From Pseudomonas hormoni (GTDB lineage Bacteria; Pseudomonadota; Gammaproteobacteria; Pseudomonadales; Pseudomonadaceae): 64,000 nt of DNA. Within the stretch, counting starts at the first letter, position 1. Each line of letters opens with the position of its first letter. A program made the position numbers and the translations under genes. The stretch is taken from NCBI RefSeq assembly GCF_018502625.1, contig NZ_CP075566.1, positions 5,893,001 to 5,957,000 on the forward strand, written 5' to 3'. This document shows, piece after piece, positions 56,053 through 64,000 of the stretch. The notes under the pieces were generated by a model that saw only the letters and a program-made list of their open reading frames with translations, had not been told where the DNA came from and did not search any database.

Positions 56053-56182
56053 TGGCGAGGGAGCTTGCTCCCGCTGGAGGCCGAAGGACTCCCAATCCAG
56101 ACAACCGCATTCTTGAAGGTAAAACATGGTTGTCTGGTTTGCGGCTGCTACGCAGCCGAGCGGGAGCAAGCTCCCTCGCCAC
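56053..56182. repeat. REPIN, twin of the one at 63310
   Basis: Canonical GTGGCGAGGGAGCTTGCTCC pair. Its spacer (GGAGGCCGAAGGACTCCC, then GACAACCGC and GGTTG) is nearly the same as that of the REPIN at 63310. Confidence 0.9.
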
Positions 56183-56213
56183 AATGATTGGCAGTGACTG
56201 AGGGAGGTTTGCG

Positions 56214-57797
56214 TTAGTTGCTGATCGCCAGAATGCTCGCCTGATACGACCCGACAAACACATCGAAATCGCCCACCTCGTTCTGCTCCAGCTCGACCTG
56301 TTCAGCCAGCGACGAACGCGCCCGGTCTTCAAATTTCGCCTGGTCTTCGCTTGAAAGCGGCTCGTTGCGGAAATACTCCGCATGGGCCTGGCTCTGGCGC
56401 AGGGAGAACTGGCTGAAGCTTTCCTTGTGCTCGGCCATCGCCGCCAGCACCTGGGCCGACGGCGTCAGGGAAGGATCCTTGACCTTGGCCAATTGCGCAT
56501 CCAGCGCCTTGCTGTGCGCATCGCCGCCATGGCTCTGATCCAGCAAGGCCGCGAGTGGAGCGATGTTCTCCAGCAATTCGCTGGCCCACTCTTTCAGGTC
56601 CACTGGCTGGCCGTTGCGTTGCAGTTGCAGGCCAGGACGGCGACCTTCCTTCACCACGCTGAGGAAGTTCGAGGTCGCGTTGCCGCACGAAGTATTGGTC
56701 AGCAACGGGCTGTCGTTCAACGCGCAGTACAGCAGGAACGCATCGAGGAAACGCGACTCGGTGAGGTCGATGCCCATTGGCAGGAACGGGTTGATGTCCA
56801 GGCAACGCACTTCGACGTACTGAATGCCACGGGCCACCAGCGCCTGGATCGGCCGTTCGCCGGTGTAGGTCACGCGTTTCGGACGGATGTTGGAGTAGTA
56901 CTCGTTTTCGATCTGCAGGATGTTGGTGTTGAGCTGAACCCACTCACCGTCCTGATGCGTACCGATTTCCACGTACGGCGCATACGGTGTGGCGACTGCC
57001 TTGCGCAGGCTGTCGGTGTAGCTCGCCAAGTCGTTGTAGCACGGCGTCAGACCGGCCTGGGCGTTGCTCTGGTAACCCAGATCGCTCATGCGCAGGCTGG
57101 TGGCGTACGGCAGGTACAGGGTGTCCGGGTCCAGCTGTTCCAACTGGTGCGAACGACCGCGCAGGAAACCGGCGTCCAGCGCTGGCGATGCACCGAACAG
57201 GTACATCAGCAGCCAGCTGTAGCGGCGGAAGTTACGGATCAGCGCGATGTAGGCCGACGACTGATAGTCGCGGTCAGTGCCGACAAACCCTTCAGCCTGT
57301 TTGAGCAGCGGCCAGAGTTTTTCCGGCAGGGAAAAGTTGTAGTGAATCCCGGCGATGCACTGCATGGTCTTGCCGTAGCGCAGGGCCAGGCCCTTGCGGT
57401 AGACATACTTGAGCTTGCCGATGTTGGAGGTGCCGTAATAGGCGATCGGGATATCTTCCTCGGCCGGCAACGGGCACGGCATCGACGGACTCCACAGGAA
57501 CTCGTTGCCGAGCTTGCTGTAGGCAAAACGGTGAATGCTGTCCAGGCTCGCCAGGGTGTCGGCCGGGTCGGGCAGGGCGGGTGTGATGAACTCCAGCAGC
57601 GACTCGGAATAGTCGGTGGTGATTTGTTCGTTGGTCAGCGCGGAACCCAATTCTTCCGGGTGCGGCGTTTGCGCCAGGCGACCTTCGCCGGTCACGCGCA
57701 GGCATTCACGTTCGATGCCGTGAAGGCACTGTTCGAGCAGAGAGAGGTTAGCGCGCTCGCCGAGCAGAGCCAGGCGGCGGTTGAGAAGTTCGCTCAA
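56214..57797 (-). CDS. gshA: Glutamate-cysteine ligase
   Basis: The 527-residue proteobacterial type I enzyme joins glutamate and cysteine with ATP, the first step of glutathione synthesis. Visible blocks are [12 protein letters not shown] near residue 28, [13 protein letters not shown] near 145, and RYIQ-type [17 protein letters not shown] near 325. The start is TTG at 57797, where GAAGGAA lies six bases upstream and the N-terminus [12 protein letters not shown] matches the family; a GTG 15 bases earlier is less likely. It closes the sulfur theme by storing cysteine as glutathione. Confidence 0.95.
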   Translation of the reverse strand: MSELLNRRLALLGERANLSLLEQCLHGIERECLRVTGEGRLAQTPHPEELGSALTNEQITTDYSESLLEFITPALPDPADTLASLDSIHRFAYSKLGNEFLWSPSMPCPLPAEEDIPIAYYGTSNIGKLKYVYRKGLALRYGKTMQCIAGIHYNFSLPEKLWPLLKQAEGFVGTDRDYQSSAYIALIRNFRRYSWLLMYLFGASPALDAGFLRGRSHQLEQLDPDTLYLPYATSLRMSDLGYQSNAQAGLTPCYNDLASYTDSLRKAVATPYAPYVEIGTHQDGEWVQLNTNILQIENEYYSNIRPKRVTYTGERPIQALVARGIQYVEVRCLDINPFLPMGIDLTESRFLDAFLLYCALNDSPLLTNTSCGNATSNFLSVVKEGRRPGLQLQRNGQPVDLKEWASELLENIAPLAALLDQSHGGDAHSKALDAQLAKVKDPSLTPSAQVLAAMAEHKESFSQFSLRQSQAHAEYFRNEPLSSEDQAKFEDRARSSLAEQVELEQNEVGDFDVFVGSYQASILAISN

Positions 57798-57934
57798 GTT
57801 GGATTCCTTCACGCGTCAGTCGCCCCAATATGGGGGTGGGCAAGACGGTCTACAAGGGTGAAGTTAAAACTGGCGTTTTCGCCTGGTTTTTGCAACCGCG
57901 CAAGCCATGCCGGTCAGTAAAGAACTGCACAATC

Positions 57935-58027
57935 CCTGTGGGAGCGAGCCTGCTCGCGATGGCGGTGTGTCAGTCAACATATGAGTGTCTGACACACCGC
58001 CATCGCGAGCAGGCTCGCTCCCACAGG
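57935..58027. repeat. REPIN with 39-bp perfect inverted arms
   Basis: The left arm (57935-57973, starting CCTGTGGGAGCGAGCCTGCT) and right arm (57989-58027) are perfect complements over 39 bases, around a 15-base centre. Other REPINs here match only over about 25 bases. It lies between gshA and the thioesterase gene, which run in the same direction, and may stop transcription between them. Confidence 0.93.
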
Positions 58028-58067
58028 ATTCGTAGCGCTGAAATTAACTCAAAATGATGGCATTCAT

Positions 58068-58451
58068 CTACAGGACAGCGAACGTGCCTTGTGCTTTTGC
58101 GACGAGTTTGTCGCCCTGCATCACGTCGGCTTCGACCACCAGCGTGCGGCGGCCTGGGTGGATCACCCGCGCCGTGCACATGACCTCACCGTCTGCGACG
58201 GCGCGGATGTAATTGATCTTGCACTCGATGGTCGCGCTCTGCTGGTCAAAGCCGTGGGTGCTGGAACAGGCCAGCCCCATGGCAATGTCCACCAGACTGA
58301 ACAAGGCTCCGCCGTGCAGCTTGCCGCCGCGATTGCGCAGTTCTGGTTCCAGCGCCAGGGCGACTTGCGCCACCCCGGCCTCCAGACTGTGCAAGCGACA
58401 CCCCAGCAGCTTGAAAAAAGCGCTTTCGGTCAGCCCGGCCGGGATATCCAT
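58068..58451 (-). CDS. PaaI-type hotdog-fold thioesterase
   Basis: The 127-residue protein has the hotdog thioesterase pattern RNRGGKLHGGALFSLVDIAM near residue 40 and YIRAVADGEVMCTARVIHPG near 80-95. Members hydrolyse acyl- or aryl-CoA thioesters. Its start overlaps the tex stop (ATGA), so it is translated with tex, an arrangement known in P. aeruginosa (PA5202/PA5201). The substrate is unknown. Confidence 0.9.
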   Translation of the reverse strand: MDIPAGLTESAFFKLLGCRLHSLEAGVAQVALALEPELRNRGGKLHGGALFSLVDIAMGLACSSTHGFDQQSATIECKINYIRAVADGEVMCTARVIHPGRRTLVVEADVMQGDKLVAKAQGTFAVL

Positions 58452-60775
58452 CAGCGTTTCTTCAACTGCTTGGCGTTGGCGAACAGCGAAGCCATGGCGT
58501 TGTTGGCCGGGGCCGCTGCCGTGGTTTCCTTGCGCGGTGCAGTGTTCTGGGACTGGCGCGGCGCCGATCCCGGACGCGCACCACGGGCACCGTCGATTTT
58601 CTCGCCCGGGGTGTCGCTCATGCGCATCGACAGGCCGACGCGTTTGCGCGGGATATCGACTTCCATGACCTTCACTTTCACCACGTCACCGGCCTTCACC
58701 GCTTCGCGCGGATCCTTGATGAACTTCTCCGAAAGCGCGGAAATGTGCACCAAACCGTCCTGATGCACGCCGATGTCGACGAACGCGCCGAAGTTGGTCA
58801 CGTTGGTCACCACGCCTTCGAGGATCATGCCCAGTTGCAGGTCCTTGAGGTCTTCGACGCCTTCCTGGAATTCGGCGGTCTTGAACTCTGGACGCGGGTC
58901 GCGGCCCGGTTTTTCCAGTTCCTGCAGGATGTCGGTGACCGTCGGCAGACCGAAAGTCTCGTCGGTGTACTTCTTCGGATCGAGGCGTTTGAGGAAGCTG
59001 GCGTCGCCAATCAGCGAGCGAATGTCGCGGTCGGTCTCAGCGGCTATGCGCTGCACCAATGGATAGGCTTCCGGGTGAACCGCAGACGAATCCAGCGGGT
59101 TGTCGCCGTTCATGACGCGCAGGAAGCCAGCGGCCTGTTCGAAGGTTTTCTCGCCCAGACGCGCCACTTTCTTCAACGCCGCACGGGTTTTGAACGCGCC
59201 GTGCTCGTCGCGGTGGCTGACGATGTTTTGCGCCAGGGTAGCGTTGAGGCCGGAAATGCGGGCCAGCAGCGCCACGGAGGCAGTGTTCACGTCCACGCCA
59301 ACGGCGTTCACGCAGTCTTCGACCACCGCGTCCAGGCCGCGCGCCAGTTTCAGCTGCGACACGTCGTGCTGGTACTGGCCGACGCCGATGGATTTCGGGT
59401 CGATCTTCACCAGCTCGGCCAGTGGATCCTGCAAGCGACGAGCGATGGACACCGCGCCACGGATCGACACGTCGAGGTCCGGGAATTCCTTGGAAGCCAG
59501 TTCCGACGCCGAGTAAACCGATGCGCCGGCCTCGGACACCATGACCTTGGTCATTTTCATCGCTGGGTATTTTTTGATCAGCTCAGCGGCCAGCTTGTCG
59601 GTCTCGCGGCTGGCGGTGCCGTTGCCGATGGCGATCAGGTCCACCGAGTGCTTGGCGCACAGGGCGGCGAGAATCGCGAGGGTCTGGTCCCACTTGTTGT
59701 GCGGCACGTGCGGGTAAACCGTGGCGTGATCCAGCAGCTTGCCGGTGGCGTCGACCACGGCCACCTTGCAACCGGTGCGCAGGCCCGGGTCGAGGCCCAG
59801 CGTGGCGCGCGGGCCGGCCGGGGCCGACAGCAGCAAGTCATGCAGGTTGTGCGCGAACACGTTGATCGCTTCGGTTTCCGCACCATCGCGCAACTCGCCC
59901 AACAGGTCGGTTTCGAGGTGGGTGTAGAGCTTGACCTTCCAGGTCCAGCGCACCACTTCGCCCAGCCATTTGTCGGCGGCGCGGTTCTGGTTCTGGATGC
60001 CGAACTGCTGGCCGATCATGCCTTCGCATGGGTGCATGGTGCCTGGCAGTTCGTCGCCGACTTTCAGCGCGGAGCTGAGAATGCCTTCGTTGCGGCCACG
60101 GAAAATCGCCAGCGCGCGGTGCGACGGCATGCTTTTCAGCGGTTCGTCGTGTTCGAAGTAATCGCGGAACTTGGCGCCTTCCTCTTCCTTGCCGGCAATC
60201 ACACGGGCACTGAGGGTGGCTTCCTGCTTGAGGTAGTTGCGCAGCTTGTCCAGCAGGCCGGCGTCTTCGGCGAAGCGTTCCATCAGGATGTACTTGGCGC
60301 CTTCGAGGGCGGCCTTCACATCGGCGACGCCTTTTTCGGCATCAACGAAGCGCGCGGCTTCGGTGTCTGGCGTCAGGGTCGGGTCGTTGAACAGGCCGTC
60401 GGCCAGCTCGCCGAGGCCAGCTTCCAGGGCGATCTGGCCCTTGGTGCGGCGCTTCTGCTTGTACGGCAGGTACAAGTCTTCGAGGCGGGTCTTGGTGTCG
60501 GCGAGCTTGATGTCGCGTTCCAGTTGCGGGGTCAGCTTGCCTTGCTCCTGGATGCTGGCGAGGATGCTGATGCGCCGTTCGTCGAGTTCTCGCAGGTAGC
60601 GCAGACGCTCTTCCAGATGACGCAACTGGATGTCATCGAGGCTGCCGGTCACTTCTTTCCGGTAACGGGCGATGAAGGGAACGGTAGAGCCTTCATCGAG
60701 TAGCGCGACGGCCGCTTCGACCTGTTGTGGGCGTACGCCGAGTTCCTCGGCGATGCGGCTGTTGATGCTGTCCAT
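58451..60775 (-). CDS. tex: Tex-family transcription accessory/RNA-binding protein
   Basis: The 774-residue protein has the Tex layout: N-terminal helix-turn-helix-like part ([19 protein letters not shown]), YqgF-like domain (about residues 325-460; [18 protein letters not shown]), helix-hairpin-helix repeats (about 490-560), and an S1 RNA-binding domain (about 645-720; [20 protein letters not shown]). A low-complexity tail follows. Tex binds nucleic acid and affects transcription and virulence gene expression. The ATG at 60775 gives the usual N-terminus. Confidence 0.95.
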   Translation of the reverse strand: MDSINSRIAEELGVRPQQVEAAVALLDEGSTVPFIARYRKEVTGSLDDIQLRHLEERLRYLRELDERRISILASIQEQGKLTPQLERDIKLADTKTRLEDLYLPYKQKRRTKGQIALEAGLGELADGLFNDPTLTPDTEAARFVDAEKGVADVKAALEGAKYILMERFAEDAGLLDKLRNYLKQEATLSARVIAGKEEEGAKFRDYFEHDEPLKSMPSHRALAIFRGRNEGILSSALKVGDELPGTMHPCEGMIGQQFGIQNQNRAADKWLGEVVRWTWKVKLYTHLETDLLGELRDGAETEAINVFAHNLHDLLLSAPAGPRATLGLDPGLRTGCKVAVVDATGKLLDHATVYPHVPHNKWDQTLAILAALCAKHSVDLIAIGNGTASRETDKLAAELIKKYPAMKMTKVMVSEAGASVYSASELASKEFPDLDVSIRGAVSIARRLQDPLAELVKIDPKSIGVGQYQHDVSQLKLARGLDAVVEDCVNAVGVDVNTASVALLARISGLNATLAQNIVSHRDEHGAFKTRAALKKVARLGEKTFEQAAGFLRVMNGDNPLDSSAVHPEAYPLVQRIAAETDRDIRSLIGDASFLKRLDPKKYTDETFGLPTVTDILQELEKPGRDPRPEFKTAEFQEGVEDLKDLQLGMILEGVVTNVTNFGAFVDIGVHQDGLVHISALSEKFIKDPREAVKAGDVVKVKVMEVDIPRKRVGLSMRMSDTPGEKIDGARGARPGSAPRQSQNTAPRKETTAAAPANNAMASLFANAKQLKKR

Positions 60776-61135
60776 AAAACCACCTGACAAATTGTGAAAG
60801 CAGGCTCGCGGGCGCAGGGATAGAGGCTCGGCGAGTCTGGTTGAGCGGCCTGGCCTGCGCCGCTACCTGGATCAACAGGCTTCCCGTTGACCCGTGAAAT
60901 CGAACAATTACTGCCACGGCGATGAAAATAAAAAGCCGCAACTTAGGTAACGATCAGACGTTGCCTGACACAAAAGGCCGCGCATTATAACCAGCGTTCT
61001 GTCATTCGGGGGCATCACAGGCTGTAGGCACAATGCCCGGATTTCTGGCGATCAAGGAAAAATCTGCTAACAATGCACACGGTGCGTATAACGGCAGCTA
61101 CGCCATAATGCGCGCCGAGATCAAAGGAGCATCTA
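60776..61135. other. Divergent tex/ompR intergenic region
   Basis: This 360-base gap has no plausible gene. A TATAAT on the minus strand at 60984-60989 could serve tex with a leader of about 200 bases. On the plus strand, AAAGGAG sits just before the ompR start, and CATAAT at about 61104 is a weak -10 candidate. No operator was recognised. Confidence 0.45.
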
Positions 61136-61876
61136 ATGAGCAGCACTGCAAACATTGCTGAAGGCGAAAAAATTCTTATCGTTGACGACGATCCGGGGCT
61201 CAGCAGCCTGCTGGAACGCTTTTTCGTCAGCAAGGGCTACCGCGCCCGCGCCGTACCGAACACGGAACAAATGGACCGCCTGCTGGCGCGTGAAGTGTTC
61301 AACCTGGTCGTCCTCGACCTGATGCTGCCCGGCGAAGACGGTCTGACCGCCTGCCGCCGTCTGCGCGGCGCGAACAATCAGATTCCGATCATCATGCTCA
61401 CCGCCAAGGGCGACGAGTTGAGCCGTATCAAGGGCCTCGAACTGGGCGCCGACGATTATCTGGCCAAACCGTTCAACCCTGACGAGCTGATGGCGCGTGT
61501 CAAAGCCGTCCTGCGTCGTCAGTCCGCTCCGGTGCCGGGCGCGCCGGGCAGCGAAGACGAAAGCGTGACGTTCGGCGACTACGAATTATCGCTGGCGACT
61601 CGCGAACTGAAACGCGGTGACGAAGTGCACATGCTCACCACCGGTGAGTTTGCGGTGCTCAAGGCGTTGGTCATGAACGCGCGTCAGCCACTGACTCGCG
61701 ACAAACTGATGAACCTGGCCCGTGGCCGTGAGTGGGATGCCCTGGAGCGTTCCATCGACGTGCAGATCTCCCGTCTGCGCCGGATGATCGAACCCGATCC
61801 ATCCAAGCCGCGTTATATCCAGACCGTCTGGGGCGTGGGTTACGTGTTCGTTCCGGATGGCGCCGCCACCAAGTGA
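61136..61876 (+). CDS. ompR: OmpR-type response regulator (AmgR homologue)
   Basis: The 246-residue regulator has a receiver (about residues 12-125) with the acidic pair in IVDDDPG, phospho-acceptor in LVVLDLMLPGEDG and lysine in YLAKPFNPDEL. A winged-helix DNA-binding domain (about 145-240; TGEFAVLKALVMNARQPLTR) follows. In P. aeruginosa this position is AmgR, which with AmgS responds to cell-envelope stress and aminoglycosides. AAAGGAG precedes the ATG. Confidence 0.95.
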   Translation: MSSTANIAEGEKILIVDDDPGLSSLLERFFVSKGYRARAVPNTEQMDRLLAREVFNLVVLDLMLPGEDGLTACRRLRGANNQIPIIMLTAKGDELSRIKGLELGADDYLAKPFNPDELMARVKAVLRRQSAPVPGAPGSEDESVTFGDYELSLATRELKRGDEVHMLTTGEFAVLKALVMNARQPLTRDKLMNLARGREWDALERSIDVQISRLRRMIEPDPSKPRYIQTVWGVGYVFVPDGAATK

Positions 61877-61885
61877 TCGGCGATT

Positions 61886-61960
61886 TGTAGGAGCGGGTCT
61901 TGCGGACGATTGTCCGCAGACTCGCGATCCGCAATATGCGAGCATCGCTCGCTCCTGCAA
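61886..61960. repeat. Hairpin-rich, REP-like spacer between ompR and envZ
   Basis: A half-REP GTAGGAGCGGGTCTTGC is followed by the perfect palindrome TGCGGAC/GTCCGCA (61901-61918) and closes with GCTCGCTCCTGCAA. It separates two genes that overlap or nearly touch in many gamma-proteobacteria. Confidence 0.7.
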
Positions 61961-61977
61961 GTGTGTAGCGGTTATCC

Positions 61978-63291
61978 ATGAAAACCCCCGTGTGGTTCCC
62001 CCAGAGTTTCTTCTCCCGCACCCTGTGGCTGGTGCTGATCGTCGTCCTGTTCTCCAAGGCGCTGACCCTGGTTTATCTGTTGATGAACGAAGACGTGCTG
62101 GTGGACCGCCAATACAGCCACGGCGTCGCCCTGACGCTGCGCGCCTATTGGGCGGCGGATGAAAACAACCGCGACAAGATTGCCGAAGCCGCGACCCTGA
62201 TCCGGGTGGTGGGCACGGGTGTGCCGGAAGGCGAGCAACACTGGCCTTACAGCGAGATCTATCAGCGGCAGATGCAGGCAGAACTGGGCGCCGACACCGA
62301 GGTGCGATTGCGTATGCACTCACCGCCGGCGCTGTGGGTTCGGGCGCCGAGCCTGGGCGATGGCTGGCTGAAAGTGCCGCTGTACCCGCATCCTTTGCGT
62401 GGTCAGAAAATCTGGAACGTGCTCGGCTGGTTCCTTGCCATCGGCTTGCTGTCCACCGCCTCGGCGTGGATCTTCGTCAGTCAGCTCAATCAACCTTTGA
62501 AACGCTTGGTCTATGCCGCGAGGCAGCTTGGCCAGGGACGCAGCGTGCGCCTGCCGATCAGCGACACACCGAGCGAGATGACCGAGGTGTATCGCGCGTT
62601 CAACCAGATGGCTGAAGACGTCGAACAGGCTGGCCGCGAGCGCGAGCTGATGCTGGCCGGGGTGTCCCATGACTTGCGTACGCCACTGACGCGATTGCGG
62701 CTGTCACTGGAACTGATGGGCGACCACAGCGACCTGACGGACGACATGGTCCGCGACATCGAAGACATGGACGCGATTCTCGATCAGTTCCTCGCGTTCA
62801 TTCGCGATGGCCGCGATGAATCGGTAGAAGAGGTGGACTTGACTGATCTGGTCCGCGAAGTTGCCGCGCCGTACAACCAGAATGAAGAAAAAGTACGCCT
62901 GCGACTGGAGCCGATTCAGCCGTTTCCGTTGCGTCGGGTGTCGATGAAGCGGCTATTGAACAATTTGATCGGCAATGCGCTGCATCACGCCGGCAGCGGT
63001 GTTGAAGTGGCGGCTTATGTGTCCGGCGATGTCAGCGCTCCGTATGTGGTGCTGAGCGTCATGGACCGTGGGGCGGGGATTGACCCGTCGGAACTGGAGG
63101 CGATCTTCAATCCGTTTACCCGGGGGGATCGTGCTCGGGGTGGCAAGGGGACCGGCTTGGGGTTGGCCATCGTGAAGCGGATTGCTTCGATGCATGGCGG
63201 GAATGTTGAGTTGCGCAATCGGTCTGGTGGCGGGCTGGAAGCGCGGGTGCGGTTGCCGCTTGGGTTGATGTTGCCTAGAGACGCGGTCTAA
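61978..63291 (+). CDS. envZ: EnvZ-type sensor histidine kinase (AmgS homologue)
   Basis: The 437-residue inner-membrane kinase has two transmembrane segments (about residues 12-35 and 145-170) around a periplasmic sensor domain. A HAMP linker (about 170-225) leads to the phospho-accepting histidine in LAGVSHDLRTPLTRLRLSLE near 235. The ATP-binding domain has LLNNLIGNALHHAG near 325 and DRGAGIDPSE and GKGTGLGLAIVKRI near 365-400. It phosphorylates the OmpR-type regulator encoded before it. The start has only a weak ribosome site. Confidence 0.94.
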   Translation: MKTPVWFPQSFFSRTLWLVLIVVLFSKALTLVYLLMNEDVLVDRQYSHGVALTLRAYWAADENNRDKIAEAATLIRVVGTGVPEGEQHWPYSEIYQRQMQAELGADTEVRLRMHSPPALWVRAPSLGDGWLKVPLYPHPLRGQKIWNVLGWFLAIGLLSTASAWIFVSQLNQPLKRLVYAARQLGQGRSVRLPISDTPSEMTEVYRAFNQMAEDVEQAGRERELMLAGVSHDLRTPLTRLRLSLELMGDHSDLTDDMVRDIEDMDAILDQFLAFIRDGRDESVEEVDLTDLVREVAAPYNQNEEKVRLRLEPIQPFPLRRVSMKRLLNNLIGNALHHAGSGVEVAAYVSGDVSAPYVVLSVMDRGAGIDPSELEAIFNPFTRGDRARGGKGTGLGLAIVKRIASMHGGNVELRNRSGGGLEARVRLPLGLMLPRDAV

Positions 63292-63309
63292 GCAGCACAG
63301 ATAAACCTT

Positions 63310-63442
63310 GTGGCGAGGGAGCTTGCTCCCGCTGGAGGCCGAAGGACTCCCTACCCCGACAACCGCGTTCTTGTAGCTGAAACACGGTTGCCTGGTTTTT
63401 GCGGCTGCTGCGCAGCCGAGCGGGAGCAAGCTCCCTCGCCAC
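63310..63442. repeat. REPIN, twin of the one at 56053
   Basis: Same arms and almost the same spacer as the REPIN at 56053, between convergent envZ and rimK. Confidence 0.9.
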
Positions 63443-63453
63443 AGGGGACCGGT

Positions 63454-64000
63454 TTAGCCCTTGCCTTTGGTCCGCGTCATATTCGGCCCACCATTCTTCT
63501 CAAGATGCTCAATGATGATCCCGGCCACATTTTTCCCGGTGGTGGTTTCAATCCCTTCCAGACCCGGCGAAGAATTCACTTCCATCACCAACGGCCCGTG
63601 ATTGGAGCGCAGGATATCCACACCCGCCACCGCCAAACCCATCACTTTCGCCGCACGCAACGCGGTCATGCGTTCTTCCGGCGTGATCTTGATCAGACTG
63701 GCGCTGCCACCGCGATGCAGGTTGGAGCGAAACTCCCCAGGCTTGGCCTGACGCTTCATCGCTGCAATCACCTTGTCGCCAACCACGAAGCAGCGAATGT
63801 CCGCACCGCCGGCTTCCTTGATGTATTCCTGAACCATGATGTTCTGCTTGAGGCCCATGAACGCCTCGATCACCGATTCCGCCGCTGTCGCGGTTTCACA
63901 CAGCACCACGCCGATGCCCTGAGTGCCTTCCAGCACCTTGATCACCAGCGGTGCGCCGTTGACCATGTCGATCAGGTCGGGAATGTCGTCCGGGGAATGC
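63454..64000 (-). CDS. rimK: RimK-type ATP-grasp glutamate ligase (partial)
   Basis: Only the C-terminal 180 or so residues lie in the window; the gene runs off the right edge and its start is missing. The ATP-grasp segment is clear: [64 protein letters not shown] shown in pieces. RimK adds glutamates to ribosomal protein S6 and in Pseudomonas affects translation and adaptation. The frame stays open to the edge, reading [15 protein letters not shown] at the border. Position next to ompR-envZ agrees with Pseudomonas gene order. Confidence 0.93.
   Translation of the reverse strand, partial: HSPDDIPDLIDMVNGAPLVIKVLEGTQGIGVVLCETATAAESVIEAFMGLKQNIMVQEYIKEAGGADIRCFVVGDKVIAAMKRQAKPGEFRSNLHRGGSASLIKITPEERMTALRAAKVMGLAVAGVDILRSNHGPLVMEVNSSPGLEGIETTTGKNVAGIIIEHLEKNGGPNMTRTKGKG

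Noticed and set aside
58745..60703. Plus-strand frame of 652 codons opposite tex
   Set aside because: Complete overlap with tex, no domain recognised; a shadow caused by GC-rich codon bias.
2827..63442. REPIN arrays as a CRISPR locus
   Set aside because: The repeats are scattered single inverted pairs with no regular spacing, no direct-repeat array and no cas genes.

Overview
This 64 kb window is a GC-rich chromosomal segment of a Pseudomonas, most likely of the P. fluorescens group. The inference rests on gene content and order recognised from Pseudomonas: gabT, then desA and its neighbouring GGDEF/EAL gene, oscA, sbp and cysTWA; a triABC-type efflux operon; and gshA, a thioesterase gene, tex, ompR, envZ and rimK. 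It also rests on more than twenty REP/REPIN palindromes of the types usual in this group. No rRNA, tRNA, CRISPR array, prophage or complete insertion sequence was recognised.

Layout. 0.2-7.4 kb: gabT, a receiver-HDOD protein, two c-di-GMP enzymes and the fatty acid desaturase desA. 7.6-11.8 kb: the inorganic sulfate block oscA, sbp, cysT, cysW, cysA. 11.9-15.9 kb: a DUF962 membrane protein, a Crp/Fnr-like regulator, a receiver-only protein, and a divergent AraC regulator/desaturase pair. 16.3-22.5 kb: a sulfur-type accessory block with an RBBP9-like hydrolase, a degenerate sigma-54 activator-like protein, an orphan MetQ-like binding protein and a polar amino-acid ABC transporter. 22.7-31.8 kb: an AAA ATPase, the triABC-type RND pump with two adaptor proteins, and a secreted glycoside-hydrolase-like protein. 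31.9-45.6 kb: a methyltransferase, then an organosulfur block (metQ, metN, metI; an NtaA/DszA-type monooxygenase; two SfnB-type oxidoreductases), a two-repeat protein of unknown function, tcyJ-tcyL-tcyN, D-cysteine desulfhydrase and an EpsC-type serine acetyltransferase. 46-52.2 kb: a BetT-like transporter behind a BetI-like palindrome, an SDR/LysR divergent pair, hicAB and an aldo/keto reductase. 52.4-55.9 kb: tauABCD. 56.2-64 kb: gshA, thioesterase, tex, ompR-envZ and a partial rimK.

The main theme is sulfur. Sulfate, taurine, methionine-type substrates, cystine and D-cysteine, and sulfone or sulfonate-like compounds each have dedicated uptake or cleavage genes here, next to the first step of cysteine synthesis (serine acetyltransferase) and the first step of glutathione synthesis (gshA). 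Several AT-rich upstream regions share similar sequence, which suggests a common sulfur-starvation regulator such as CysB. This is inference; no regulator gene of that type was seen in the window.

The oddest items are the sigma-54 activator-like protein that lacks the GAFTGA loop, both arginine-finger residues and a DNA-binding domain; a 39-bp perfect inverted repeat; two near-identical REPINs 7 kb apart; the composite organosulfur operon interrupted by a REPIN; and two proteins of unknown role (the two-repeat protein and the glycoside-hydrolase-like protein). I found no convincing wholly new multi-gene system.
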